Below, piece after piece: positions 16,328 to 24,731 of a DNA stretch of 41,206 nucleotides; position 1 is the stretch's first letter, and each line of letters begins with the position of its first letter. Origin of the DNA: Paenibacillus polymyxa (GTDB lineage: Bacteria > Bacillota > Bacilli > Paenibacillales > Paenibacillaceae); contig NZ_JAGGNR010000043.1 in assembly GCF_018614975.1 (NCBI RefSeq), positions 1 through 41,206 of the forward strand, in the 5' to 3' direction. Under the pieces are notes generated by a model, which was not told where the DNA came from, ran no database searches, and was given only the letters and a program-made list of their open reading frames with translations. The position numbers and the translations under genes were made by a program.

Positions 16328-16505
16328 TGTCTCTTCATCTCCCTATTATGTTTCTATGAAGCCCTAATATATATGATGGTGTAGTAATGAACCACGGGTC
16401 ATAGTATAATCGAGTTAATTATATATACCGGAAGGTTAATTTTGCAATGCCTAATTTTGTGAACACGTCTAACAAGCAATTAAATACGTAAAGAGGTATG
16501 TACCT

Positions 16506-17132
16506 ATGAGCAAAAAAACAAACATTCCCCGTTCACCGGGTAGACCCAAAACAGGTGTCGATCAAGCATCTGTCCAAACCAACATATTGATGACCGCGTC
16601 ACGTCTGTTCATGGAATACGGGTATGAACCCGTCTCTCTCCAGCAGATTGCTTCATTATGCAATGTAACCAAAGCATCAATCTATTATCACTTCACCAGC
16701 AAAGCCGATCTGTTCACCGTTGCCATTACCCGCATAATGACGATGAGCATGCAGCAGACTTCACTCCGCCTGGATGAACCCGGCACATTACAAGAGCGGC
16801 TGATCAAGGTTGCGCAAGCGAAGATGCAACACTCCCATATTGAGACGGAGACCATGATGCGAGAAGCCGAGAAGCATCTGAATACGGAGCAACTCAGCCA
16901 GATTCGAGAAGCTGAGGTTCAGCTCTTCGAAGTGCTTGCAACCCACTTCCAGCAGGAGATGGACAATGGTTATTTACGTGTCGGGAACCCCATGCTGCTT
17001 GCCCATGCGTTTACGTCACTGCTGATGCTCGCGAACCGCGAAGATGTGCGCAACATGAATGGCGGCAGCATTGAGGAACTTGCACGGGAACTTGTGGCGC
17101 TATTTCTGGGTGGCGCGGTTAAGCGGAACTAA
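16506..17132 (+). CDS. TetR/AcrR family transcriptional regulator
   Basis: This 208-residue regulator has an N-terminal TetR helix-turn-helix at about 20-65: ILMTASRLFMEYGYEPVSLQ, then QIASLCNVTKASIYYHFTSK. An all-helical ligand-binding domain follows. It is divergently transcribed from the MMPL exporter over a 178-nt shared region, the usual arrangement for local repression of an efflux gene. GAGG lies 9 nt before the ATG, within a short inverted repeat (AGGTA/TACCT at 16493-16504) that may or may not be an operator. Confidence 0.9.
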   Translation: MSKKTNIPRSPGRPKTGVDQASVQTNILMTASRLFMEYGYEPVSLQQIASLCNVTKASIYYHFTSKADLFTVAITRIMTMSMQQTSLRLDEPGTLQERLIKVAQAKMQHSHIETETMMREAEKHLNTEQLSQIREAEVQLFEVLATHFQQEMDNGYLRVGNPMLLAHAFTSLLMLANREDVRNMNGGSIEELARELVALFLGGAVKRN

Positions 17133-17223
17133 AGCCCCTTCTATACGTTTGTCTATGAGCAGCACAAGATGATATACGGAATGTTGGCCCCTTATTCCCA
17201 TCACATTTTAGGAGGAAACAACC

Positions 17224-17814
17224 ATGTCACATTCAAAACCATTCCCACGTATCCCTCGTCTGCTAGAAACGTCGCGCATATATCTGCGCCCTTTCGAGAT
17301 TACAGATGTGGATGCTTACTTCCCTGGCCTGTTTGACGCCGAGATGCGCAGGCTGACGGGAACACAGAACAGTTTCACACGTGCTCAGGTTGAACGTTAT
17401 GTTGAGAATGCAGCACAGGATGACTCCAGATTGATGCTACTGATTGCTTTACAGGAAAATGACCAGATCATCGGAGATGTCGTCCTGATGGACATGCATG
17501 CCAAGAATCGCAGTGCACATATTCGTGTGGCCATTGATCAGGCGGCGCATCAAGGAAAAGGTTATGGTAGTGAGGCGTTGCTACTTATGCTGGACTACGG
17601 CTTCGGCATCTGTAACCTGCATCGAATCGAGCTTGAGGTGTACGCCTTCAACGAGCGAGCCATTCGCACGTATGAGAAGCTCGGCTTCCAGCGCGAGGGT
17701 GTGAAGCGGGATGCTTTGTTCTACAACCATCAATATCATGATGCGATTCAGATGAGCATGCTGGAGAAAGAGTTCAGACAACGTCATATGAAAGATCAGG
17801 CAGGGAATGATTGA
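17224..17814 (+). CDS. GNAT-family N-acetyltransferase, RimJ/RimL-like
   Basis: This 196-residue protein has the opening LLETSRIYLRPFEITDVDAY typical of the RimJ/RimL (acetyltransf_3) group, a central IGDVVLMDMHAKNRSAHIRV and the acetyl-CoA pyrophosphate loop QGKGYGSEALLLML. The end of the fold is NERAIRTYEKLGFQREG. The acceptor is unknown; related enzymes acetylate ribosomal-protein N-termini or small molecules. AGGAGG lies before the ATG. It follows the TetR gene by 91 nt on the same strand and could be co-transcribed. Confidence 0.88.
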   Translation: MSHSKPFPRIPRLLETSRIYLRPFEITDVDAYFPGLFDAEMRRLTGTQNSFTRAQVERYVENAAQDDSRLMLLIALQENDQIIGDVVLMDMHAKNRSAHIRVAIDQAAHQGKGYGSEALLLMLDYGFGICNLHRIELEVYAFNERAIRTYEKLGFQREGVKRDALFYNHQYHDAIQMSMLEKEFRQRHMKDQAGND

Positions 17815-17837
17815 GTTTCCAATCAGCCAAACTCAAA

Positions 17838-17873
17838 CCAAAAAACCGGGGGATTTAGCACCCTTCCCCGGTT
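17838..17873 (-). terminator. Terminator overlapping the lipid kinase stop codon
   Basis: AACCGGGG (17844-17851) pairs with CCCCGGTT (17866-17873). The kinase stop codon (17855-17857) lies in the loop, and the minus strand runs into TTTTTTGG. It may also act on the GNAT transcript. Confidence 0.7.
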
Positions 17874-18751
17874 AGAAACTTCAGATGACCCGTCAGCACC
17901 GAAAGCTCGGCGGGTGTCTTCATATACAATTCGCCATCCGTATCAGCTGACATCGGCGCATCTGTCTTCACTTTTAACGTAGATGCCTTAAAGTATGAAA
18001 TGCTCTCACTCTGAGGTTGCCAATCTCCCTCCGGCTTGTGCGACAGAATCTCTCGCAGCAGCGGAATCCCTGTCTCATGAATTATGAGCACGTCCAGCTC
18101 CCCATCCTGCAATGCATTCGGTGCAAAGGGTAATGCATTTGTTCCCAGAAAACGACCATTGGCTGCATAGATCATCACCGCTTTGCCTTCCATCTCTTTC
18201 CCATCCGCCTCCAGTTGGTAACGAAACGGCTCTGTATGACTAATTGTCTGTAAGGTGCTGATAAAATAACTGATCTTACCCAGCGCGCCTTTCAGATTCT
18301 CGTTAATATTCTGCGATGCATCACTGATCAAGCCAACACCGAAAAAGTTCGTGAACACCCGATCATTAGCCCGTCCAACATCAATGGACACCACACGACC
18401 CGCCAGCATTTCTTGTGCCGCAGTCTCTGCATCGGGTGAAATACCGAGCGAACGCGCAAAGTCATTACAGGTACCCCCAGGTAATATACCAATCAACGGA
18501 GGATGTTGCAGATCAGCCAGTCCATTCACGCATTCATGCACCGTGCCATCCCCGCCCAGGATAAACACCACATCGAATTGTTCTCCGCGTTCAAGACACA
18601 ACTTCTCTCCTTCACCCGGTTCATCTGTACGTACAATGACGAGTTCGTGGACAGCGGGAGCCAGCACACCAGCCACAAGGCCCACTGTATTCTCACGATT
18701 GGCCTTGCCCGAATGATGATGATGAATTAACAACGCTTTGTTAAACTCCAT
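17855..18751 (-). CDS. Diacylglycerol/lipid kinase family protein (YegS/DgkB-like)
   Basis: This 298-residue member of the DAGK catalytic family has the nucleotide-binding FILGGDGTVHECVNGL and the following GILPGGTCNDFARSLGI, the two diagnostic glycine-rich motifs. The C-terminal beta domain with FFGVGLISDAS and the late DGELDVLIIHE match the YegS/DgkB/YtlR group, which phosphorylates diacylglycerol or related lipids at the membrane. ATG 18751 is preferred to the longer frame because GGAGG lies 7 nt before it. An unusual IHHHHSGK replaces the common NP.SG start motif. Confidence 0.9.
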   Translation of the reverse strand: MEFNKALLIHHHHSGKANRENTVGLVAGVLAPAVHELVIVRTDEPGEGEKLCLERGEQFDVVFILGGDGTVHECVNGLADLQHPPLIGILPGGTCNDFARSLGISPDAETAAQEMLAGRVVSIDVGRANDRVFTNFFGVGLISDASQNINENLKGALGKISYFISTLQTISHTEPFRYQLEADGKEMEGKAVMIYAANGRFLGTNALPFAPNALQDGELDVLIIHETGIPLLREILSHKPEGDWQPQSESISYFKASTLKVKTDAPMSADTDGELYMKTPAELSVLTGHLKFLTGEGC

Positions 18752-19071
18752 CCCTCTTCCTCCATTCCAATGCTTGTTACCCTTTACCCACAAAGGTTGA
18801 AGCCGTAAACAGGCCTTTCGCTAAGTACTCATCATGATCCAGAATAGGTTCCCCCATCAAGTATGCATCCTAATCGTCATTCATTCGTAATAGCTATATA
18901 CGTTCAAGACAGAATACCTACTTATTTCCTTGTTTAACCAGAATGTATGCATGAGAAAAAGGGTTTCTCCGCACCTTAATGTCATAAGGCCGCAAATTTT
19001 GCTGGTGAGAACCCATTCAAATCGATTCAAAACGGTTATATCTATACCATATACGAATGGAGGGATTCCCT

Positions 19072-19665
19072 ATGATTCCGGCAACGTTGGAACAATTGGA
19101 GCAAGTTCGCAAGGAATGCCGTACCATGGTTCGCAAAAGAGCTACCGCATCTGCCGGTACAACACTCGTTCCGCTGCCCGGTACAGACGTACTGGCTGAT
19201 GTGGGGATGCTGATGCAGCTGTTGCCTGCCATTAACAATAAATTCGGATTATCGCAAAAACAGCTGGACGGCATGGACCCCGAGACCAAATCCATGATCT
19301 ATGGATTCGTCATGTCCATCGGAAGTAAAGTCATTGGTCGTATGATCACCAAGGAATTGGTGGTACAGGTTCTGAAAAGAGTGGGCGTACGCGTAGCTAC
19401 CAAATCCGTCGCCAAATTTGTTCCATTTGCAGGACAAGGACTGGCTGCCGCACTCAGCTTCACAGCCATGCGCTATGTGGGGAACAAACATGTGGATGAC
19501 TGTTATGAGGTTGTGAAACGCATGATTGAGCAGCGCGAATTGATCCCAGGGGAGCCTGCTCCATCTGCACTGGACGAAGCTAACAGCGACGACGTGAAGA
19601 TAGAAGCGAAGTCGATCTCTAGCAACGGCGCAGATGAACCTGCGAAAGAGTCTAAGGATCAGTAA
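19072..19665 (+). CDS. DUF697/YcjF-like membrane-associated protein
   Basis: This 197-residue protein has an N-terminal helix, then PLPGTDVLADVGMLMQLLPA and, after a charged middle, KFVPFAGQGLAAALSFTAM. The two hydrophobic segments spaced this way recall the DUF697 domain found in YcjF and in GTPase-associated membrane proteins. The last 40 residues are acidic and low complexity. ATG 19072 is chosen over ATG 19057 because GGAGGG is then 8 nt upstream. No GTPase partner is adjacent. The assignment is by pattern and moderate. Confidence 0.5.
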   Translation: MIPATLEQLEQVRKECRTMVRKRATASAGTTLVPLPGTDVLADVGMLMQLLPAINNKFGLSQKQLDGMDPETKSMIYGFVMSIGSKVIGRMITKELVVQVLKRVGVRVATKSVAKFVPFAGQGLAAALSFTAMRYVGNKHVDDCYEVVKRMIEQRELIPGEPAPSALDEANSDDVKIEAKSISSNGADEPAKESKDQ

Positions 19666-19709
19666 ATAAATAATTCATCTTATAGTGTCAATCCTCTGGA
19701 TATACGACA

Positions 19710-19753
19710 AATAGCCGGAAGCATCCCTAAGGGTGCTCCCGGCTATTCTTTTT
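19710..19753. terminator. Bidirectional terminator between convergent genes
   Basis: AATAGCCGG (19710-19718) pairs with CCGGCTATT (19739-19747), and a complementary GCATCCCT/AGGGTGC pair fills the inside. CTTTTT follows on the plus strand. The minus strand has a weaker T-tract. Confidence 0.7.
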
Positions 19754-19768
19754 AATTCAATCTAAGGA

Positions 19769-21646
19769 TCAGATCGCCTGCGGTTGCTGCTCCGCAAACT
19801 GACTATTGTACAGATCCGCGTAGAAGCCCTGACTTGCCATCAGTTCCTCATGATTGCCCTGTTCAATCACGTTACCATGATCCATCACCAGGATCAGATC
19901 GGCGCCGCGAATGGTGGACAAACGATGTGCAATGACAAAGCTCGTGCGATCCTTCATCAGATCATTCATTGCTTTCTGGATAAACACTTCGGTTCGTGTA
20001 TCCACGCTACTCGTCGCTTCATCCAGAATGAGGATGGCCGGGTTCGCCAGAATCGCTCTTGCAATGGTCAGCAACTGTTTCTGCCCTTGAGAGATGTTCG
20101 ACGCCTCTTCATTCAGCACCGTATCATAACCATCAGGCAGTGTACGGATAAAGTGATCCGCATGTGCCGCAACGGCTGCCTTAATTACATCCTCTTCCGT
20201 AGAACCCTCCCGACCATAAGCGATGTTGTCCCGAATTGTTCCGTTGAACAACCAGGTATCCTGAAGCACCATGCCGAACAGACTACGCAACTTGCCACGC
20301 TCCATGTCCTTAATGTCGGTACCGTCAATCGAAATTCGACCATCCTGAATTTCGTAGAAACGCATTAACAGGTTGATCAGGGTGGTTTTACCGGCTCCCG
20401 TTGGTCCAACAATGGCTACCGTCTGTCCCGGTTTTACGTCAATATTCATGTTATGAATGAGCAGTTCATTTTCTTTATATCCAAAATTAACACCTTGAAA
20501 TGCAACCGCACCTTTAGGCTGCTGTAATTGCACGGGTTGTTTGGACTCAGGAACTTCTTCCTCTTCATCCAGCAACTCGAATACCCGTTCTGCCGAAGCA
20601 ATCGTTGATTGAATGATATTGGAGATATTTGCAATCTGGTTAATCGGTTGTGTGAATTGACGGGAGTACTGTGTGAAGGCCAGAATATCCCCGATAGAGA
20701 TAGATCCGCGTGTAACGAAAATCCCACCAACCACACAGATCAGCACATAACCCAGGTTACCCACAAAACTCATGAGCGGCATAATAATACCCGAGATAAA
20801 CTGGGCTTTCCAGCCAGATTCATACAGTTCTTCATTGACCTTCTCAAATTGCTGTACGGATTGTTCTTCACGTCCAAATGCTTTGACGACTTTGTGTCCC
20901 GTGTACATCTCTTCGACATGACCGTTCAGTTCCCCCAGGGATTTCTGTTGACCGGCAAAGTGTTTTTGTGAACGGGAAGCGACCAGCATGACAACAACCA
21001 CACTGAGTGGCAGCGTCAAAATCGTGATCAGCGTCATCCATGGACTAATCGTCAGCATCATGATAATTACGCCGACAATTGTGACGATAGACGTAATGAA
21101 CTGTGCCAAACTTTGCTGAAGTGTATTACTGATATTGTCCACGTCATTCGTGGCACGGCTAAGTGTCTCCCCAGTTGTGCGGGAGTCAAAATATTTCAAA
21201 GGGAGACGTCCAACCTTCGCACTGATCTGCTCACGCATGTCATACACAACACGTTGAGCCACACCAGCCATCAAGTATTGCTGAACATACATAAATGCAG
21301 CACTGAACAGATAGAGTCCGCCAAGCAGGTATAATACTTTCATCAATGCAGGAAAATCAATCCCGGCTCCCTGTACACCCTGAAGGATGGCAATGGCGCC
21401 TTTACTGAGAATATCCGTTCCTTCTGCCATAACTTTTGGACTGATGATGCTGAATACGGTACTCAAAGTGGCTGCAACCAGCACACCTAACAGACGAGAA
21501 CTATGGGGCTGGAGATAACGAATCAAACGCCGCAGTGTACCTCTGAAATCTTTTGCTTTCTCAGCGGGAGGTCGCATGCCCATTCCGGGACCTGGACCCG
21601 GCCCACCATGGGGACGAGGCGACTTGCGTTCTGTACGTTCACTCAT
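19769..21646 (-). CDS. ABC exporter, permease-ATPase fusion (second half-transporter)
   Basis: This 625-residue half-transporter has a Gly/Pro-rich cytoplasmic head (PHGGPGPGPGMGMRPP), six transmembrane helices, and an ATPase with Walker A GPTGAGKTT and Q-loop LQDTWLF. The signature NISQGQKQLL replaces LSGGQ, followed by Walker B ILILDEATSSVD and switch AHRLST. It pairs with the gene at 21643, overlapping by 4 nt, as in heterodimeric exporters such as BmrCD or YheHI. In such pairs one composite site is degenerate. Here the Walker B Glu is present, so this half looks catalytic. Confidence 0.92.
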   Translation of the reverse strand: MSERTERKSPRPHGGPGPGPGMGMRPPAEKAKDFRGTLRRLIRYLQPHSSRLLGVLVAATLSTVFSIISPKVMAEGTDILSKGAIAILQGVQGAGIDFPALMKVLYLLGGLYLFSAAFMYVQQYLMAGVAQRVVYDMREQISAKVGRLPLKYFDSRTTGETLSRATNDVDNISNTLQQSLAQFITSIVTIVGVIIMMLTISPWMTLITILTLPLSVVVVMLVASRSQKHFAGQQKSLGELNGHVEEMYTGHKVVKAFGREEQSVQQFEKVNEELYESGWKAQFISGIIMPLMSFVGNLGYVLICVVGGIFVTRGSISIGDILAFTQYSRQFTQPINQIANISNIIQSTIASAERVFELLDEEEEVPESKQPVQLQQPKGAVAFQGVNFGYKENELLIHNMNIDVKPGQTVAIVGPTGAGKTTLINLLMRFYEIQDGRISIDGTDIKDMERGKLRSLFGMVLQDTWLFNGTIRDNIAYGREGSTEEDVIKAAVAAHADHFIRTLPDGYDTVLNEEASNISQGQKQLLTIARAILANPAILILDEATSSVDTRTEVFIQKAMNDLMKDRTSFVIAHRLSTIRGADLILVMDHGNVIEQGNHEELMASQGFYADLYNSQFAEQQPQAI

Positions 21647-23370
21647 GCGATCTCCTCCTCTGTCAGCTGGGAGGATACAATCTCGCGATACACTTCATTG
21701 TGCTCCAGCAGCTCTTTATGTGTTCCTGAACCGACAATTCGGCCCTCATCCATAACCAGAATGCGATCGGCATCCATTACTGTACTTACGCGTTGCGCAA
21801 CAATTAGCACAGCCGCTTCTGTCGTTTCCGACTTCAGCGCAGCACGAAGTTTAGCATCCGTTTTGAAATCGAGAGCAGAGAAACTGTCATCAAAGATATA
21901 AACTTCCGGACGGCGAACAAGTGCGCGAGCGATGGACAGACGTTGCTTTTGTCCACCAGATACGTTGTTACCACCTTGCGCGATAAGGCTGTCATATCCA
22001 TCTTTCATCTCGGTAATGAAGTTCTCAGCCTGAGCCGTACGGGCCGCATGAACAACTTCATCCATTGTGGCATCGTCTTTCCCGTGACGGATATTCTCCG
22101 TAATCGTACCCGTGAAGAGGACTGCCTTTTGGGGTACAAAGCCAATCTTGGCACGTAGATCTTCCTGCCTAATTTCACGCACATCCGTACCATTCACCCT
22201 AACACTGCCTTCGGTCACATCATAAAATCGTGGAATAAGACTGAGCAATGTCGATTTCCCAGAACCCGTACCACCAATGATGGCTGTTGTCTCACCTGAG
22301 CGAGCCGTGAAGGAGATATCGGACAAAGCTGGATTCTCTGCGCCCGGATAACGGAAGGTTACATTGTCAAACTCAATCATACCCTGCATGGATTTCATAC
22401 CACGAGGCTGCTCGGGATTGCTAAGATCCGGCTGCATATCAAGCACTTCGTTGATCCGTTCTGCCGATGCTGAAGCTCTTGGAATCATGACAAAGATCAT
22501 CGAAACCATAATCAGTGAGAACATGATTTGCATTGCATATTGAATGAAGGCAATCAATGCACCGATGTTCATATTGCCGCTGTCGATCCGCATTCCACCA
22601 AAATAAAGGATGGCAATCATCGAAAAGTTCATAACAAGCATCATCACAGGCATGATGGTCGCCATGAGCACATTAACTTTGATCGATGAATCTCTCAGTT
22701 CTGTATTGGCCCCGTTAAAGCGCACTTTCTCATGCTCCCCACGGTTAAAGGAACGAACAACCCGAATCCCTGTTAACTGCTCACGCAGCACCAAGTTGAG
22801 ACGGTCCAGCTTTTTCTGAATGGTTTTGAACAAAGGTAAACCCTTGGCACCAATCAGCGCAATGGCTCCACCTAGTATCGGAAGCACGACCAGGAAAATC
22901 GTAGATAATTTGGCGTCCTGAGATACCGCCATGAAGATACCCCCGATACACATGAGCGGAGCCATAATCATCATACGCAGCATCATCGTAAGTACGTTCT
23001 GTACCTGCGTGATGTCATTCGTCGTACGCGTAATCAGTGAAGCAGTCCCCATCTTATCGAACTCCTGGAGCGAGAAGTTCTCCACATGGCGGAAAACTCT
23101 ACTACGCAGTTGTTTGGCAAATCCACCTGCTGTTCGAGATGAGAGGTAACTGGCAATCACCGAACACGCTGTTCCGCCAATCGCGATAACCAGCATCCAT
23201 CCACCAATCTGCCAGATATACGGGATATCTCCTTTTATGATGCCGTAATTCACAATATCTGCCATTAGTGTAGGCAGGTACAATTCAGCAAGCGACTGAA
23301 ACAGTACCAAAACCAGAATGAAAATAATCGGAATTCGGTATGGCTTCAGCATGCGAAACAGTTTCATCAT
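21643..23370 (-). CDS. ABC exporter, permease-ATPase fusion (first half-transporter)
   Basis: This 575-residue half-transporter has six helices and an ATPase domain with Walker A GGTGSGKST, signature NVSGGQKQRL, and Walker B VYIFDDSFSALD. The switch is AQRVST, so the catalytic Glu is Asp and the H-loop His is Gln. Both substitutions mark the degenerate partner of a heterodimeric exporter. It overlaps the MarR gene by ATGA and the second half by ATGA, so all three genes are translationally coupled. The likely role is drug or lipid export controlled by MarR. Confidence 0.92.
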   Translation of the reverse strand: MMKLFRMLKPYRIPIIFILVLVLFQSLAELYLPTLMADIVNYGIIKGDIPYIWQIGGWMLVIAIGGTACSVIASYLSSRTAGGFAKQLRSRVFRHVENFSLQEFDKMGTASLITRTTNDITQVQNVLTMMLRMMIMAPLMCIGGIFMAVSQDAKLSTIFLVVLPILGGAIALIGAKGLPLFKTIQKKLDRLNLVLREQLTGIRVVRSFNRGEHEKVRFNGANTELRDSSIKVNVLMATIMPVMMLVMNFSMIAILYFGGMRIDSGNMNIGALIAFIQYAMQIMFSLIMVSMIFVMIPRASASAERINEVLDMQPDLSNPEQPRGMKSMQGMIEFDNVTFRYPGAENPALSDISFTARSGETTAIIGGTGSGKSTLLSLIPRFYDVTEGSVRVNGTDVREIRQEDLRAKIGFVPQKAVLFTGTITENIRHGKDDATMDEVVHAARTAQAENFITEMKDGYDSLIAQGGNNVSGGQKQRLSIARALVRRPEVYIFDDSFSALDFKTDAKLRAALKSETTEAAVLIVAQRVSTVMDADRILVMDEGRIVGSGTHKELLEHNEVYREIVSSQLTEEEIA

Positions 23371-23909
23371 GGCGTATCATCTCCTCTTGTCGAATCATCC
23401 TTTTGCAAGGAAGTTAATGTATCAAAAAAGGTGTATACCTTAGTCAACAACTCAGCCAGCTGAGTACTGTCTTCTTCTCCCAGATGTTTAACGAGTTTGT
23501 TGAAAATCTCCATGCGCTCTTCATGAGCAACCCGAATGACTTCACGGCCTGCTTCAGTAATCGTGATGCGAACAGCACGTCGATCCTCCGGGTCCATTGT
23601 CCGCTTGACTAGCCCCTCATCTTCAAGCCCCCGAATAACCGGTGTAATGGTCGGTGACTTTACACGTAGCAATGCACTAATTTCGGATACTTTCATCCCT
23701 GGATGATTGGATTGGATCGTGTCATTGAAATCAGGCGGATTGTCCTTCCAGTTCAATTGTTCTCCCGGATGCACCCCGTGGAGCAAACAACCCAGCACCA
23801 TAATTTCATTGTGATTGCGCCCATGAGGTTTATGCTGCTTCCATTTGCCTTTATTAAACTGCATGATGGAGTATAAAAGCTTCTGGGCGACCGGATCTAT
23901 ACCAGTCAT
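23367..23909 (-). CDS. MarR family transcriptional regulator
   Basis: This 180-residue regulator has a winged helix of MarR type: MKVSEISALLRVKSPTITPV, then RGLEDEGLVKRTMDPEDRRA, the recognition helix and wing. The N-terminus before the domain (residues 1-60) is longer than usual and rich in His and Asn. ATG 23909 is preferred because GGAGG lies 8 nt upstream; the longer GTG-started frame would contain that GGAGG. First gene of the exporter operon and its probable autorepressor. Confidence 0.9.
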   Translation of the reverse strand: MTGIDPVAQKLLYSIMQFNKGKWKQHKPHGRNHNEIMVLGCLLHGVHPGEQLNWKDNPPDFNDTIQSNHPGMKVSEISALLRVKSPTITPVIRGLEDEGLVKRTMDPEDRRAVRITITEAGREVIRVAHEERMEIFNKLVKHLGEEDSTQLAELLTKVYTFFDTLTSLQKDDSTRGDDTP

Positions 23910-23964
23910 AATGGGTTCCTCCTTATTCACAATCTGAATTAATATAGGATTGCTATTAAATAGC

Positions 23965-23990
23965 TAATCGATTAATTAGGTTTACTAATT
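23965..23990. promoter_or_regulatory. Candidate operator of the MarR-ABC operon
   Basis: Two adjacent AT-rich palindromes lie upstream of the MarR gene: TAATCGATTA (23965-23974) and AATTAG/CTAATT with a 5-nt spacer (23974-23990). They are placed as MarR-family autoregulatory sites usually are. The AT-rich context raises the chance of coincidence. Confidence 0.35.
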
Positions 23991-24046
23991 ATATTTCCGT
24001 CGGAGTTGAAATGTCAAATTACAAGTAAGTAGGCGGCTTCTCAAAC

Positions 24047-24083
24047 AAAAAGCAGCGTTCCACTAAGGAAACGCTGCTTTTTT
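24047..24083. terminator. Bidirectional terminator at the edge of the AT-rich cassette
   Basis: A stem of about 15 bp (AAAAAGCAGCGTTCC at 24047-24061 with GGAAACGCTGCTTTTT, one bulged A) is followed by a T-run on both strands. It ends 11 nt after the stop codon of the 28-residue peptide gene on the minus strand. Confidence 0.8.
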
Positions 24084-24093
24084 GTGTTTAAGA

Positions 24094-24180
24094 TTAATAA
24101 ACTGGTGTAGCAGAAAATGCCCAATCAATAATTTTACCAATTACATAACCACCAACTACCGGCACCCATGGCATATCCAT
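24094..24180 (-). CDS. 28-residue hydrophobic peptide (bacteriocin, signal or small toxin candidate)
   Basis: The peptide starts MDM and continues PWVPVVGGYVIGKIIDW (residues 4-20), ending in a short AFSATPVY tail. It is supported by a complete expression unit: AGGAAGG 6 nt before the ATG, a promoter with perfect TATAAT about 70 nt upstream, and an intrinsic terminator 11 nt after the stop. The core is hydrophobic with two Trp, a GG pair and one Lys/Asp pair, as in membrane-active peptides. There is no signal peptide or cleavable double-glycine leader, so secretion would have to be leaderless. It is divergent from an operon encoding a BcrA-like ABC transporter and a two-helix protein. The Pro7-x3-Gly11-x8-Trp20 spacing also resembles Fst/PepA1-type toxins as I recall them. 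Too short for most gene callers. Confidence 0.65.
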   Translation of the reverse strand: MDMPWVPVVGGYVIGKIIDWAFSATPVY

Positions 24181-24250
24181 CCACCACCTTCCTGAATTCG
24201 ATAAGCCTATTAAACGCTCAATTATGGAAAAAGAACATAAATAGATCCTA

Positions 24251-24279
24251 ATTATATGGATATTTATAGGAGAGGTTAA
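24251..24279 (-). promoter_or_regulatory. Promoter of the 28-residue peptide gene
   Basis: On the minus strand TTAACC (24279-24274), a 17-nt spacer and a perfect TATAAT (24256-24251), followed by about 70 nt of leader to the ATG. Confidence 0.6.
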
Positions 24280-24291
24280 GGTAAAGTTTAC

Positions 24292-24310
24292 ATATGATCA
24301 TTAATATGAT
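24292..24310 (+). promoter_or_regulatory. Direct repeat in the divergent promoter region
   Basis: ATATGAT occurs at 24292-24298 and 24304-24310, a 12-nt period. OmpR-type winged-helix regulators bind direct repeats of about one helical turn, so this may be the site of the regulator encoded just downstream. The region is AT-rich, so this is tentative. Confidence 0.3.
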
Positions 24311-24364
24311 ACCGTTAGTAATAGTGAAAATATTCCATTATTAAGTTTGTAAGGAGATACCTTT

Positions 24365-24670
24365 ATGCTTGAAATATCCAGAAACATATTAGAACATCCG
24401 AGACAATTTATATTAATGAATGATATTAAATTTTCTATTCTTGGAAGCTACATCATCAAAAAAGAGAAAAAGATTTTTTTGACTCAGACGGAAAATAAAC
24501 TACTTTATTTTTTTTGTAATAACTATGACACAAGGGTATATTCCTATGACATAGTAGAATACTTACAAAATTCAACTGATAAAGTGGTATACACTGAACA
24601 AAATATATACGTTCATATAAACCGAATTAGAAAGAAATTAGAAATAATCCATCCAAACCGAAAATTTTAA
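24365..24670 (+). CDS. Stand-alone OmpR/PhoB-type winged-helix regulator, frameshifted near its C-terminus
   Basis: This 101-residue protein lacks a receiver domain. Residues about 25-100 fit the trans_reg_C fold: FSILGSYIIKKEKKIFLTQT, then ENKLLYFFCNNYDTRVYSYD, and the recognition helix region NIYVHINRIRKKLEIIHPN. In this frame it stops at 24668-24670. The missing final wing (ILINMRPGYMLNTN) is encoded in the -1 frame from about 24658 and ends at the TAG at 24724-24726, 5 nt before the ABC ATPase gene. One base appears to be missing near CAAACCGAAAATTTT. It may be a real mutation, a sequencing error or, less likely, recoding. It is AT-rich with TTA/ATA codons, like the rest of the cassette. 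Probable regulator of this operon and the divergent peptide. Confidence 0.7.
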   Translation: MLEISRNILEHPRQFILMNDIKFSILGSYIIKKEKKIFLTQTENKLLYFFCNNYDTRVYSYDIVEYLQNSTDKVVYTEQNIYVHINRIRKKLEIIHPNRKF

Positions 24671-24731
24671 TTAATATGAGACCAGGATATATGTTAAATA
24701 CAAATCCCAAGCTCATAGAGGTGTAGTACAT

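Noticed and set aside
16493..16504. AGGTATGTACCT inverted repeat as a TetR operator
   Set aside because: The arms are only 5 bp, it overlaps the ribosome binding site and no second copy lies near the MMPL promoter. Chance occurrence is too likely to list it.
24658..24672. Programmed -1 frameshift in the regulator
   Set aside because: The site reads CGA AAA TTT TAA in frame, which is not an X XXY YYZ heptamer that keeps pairing in both decoding sites, and I see no downstream stimulatory structure. A plain mutation or sequencing error is simpler.
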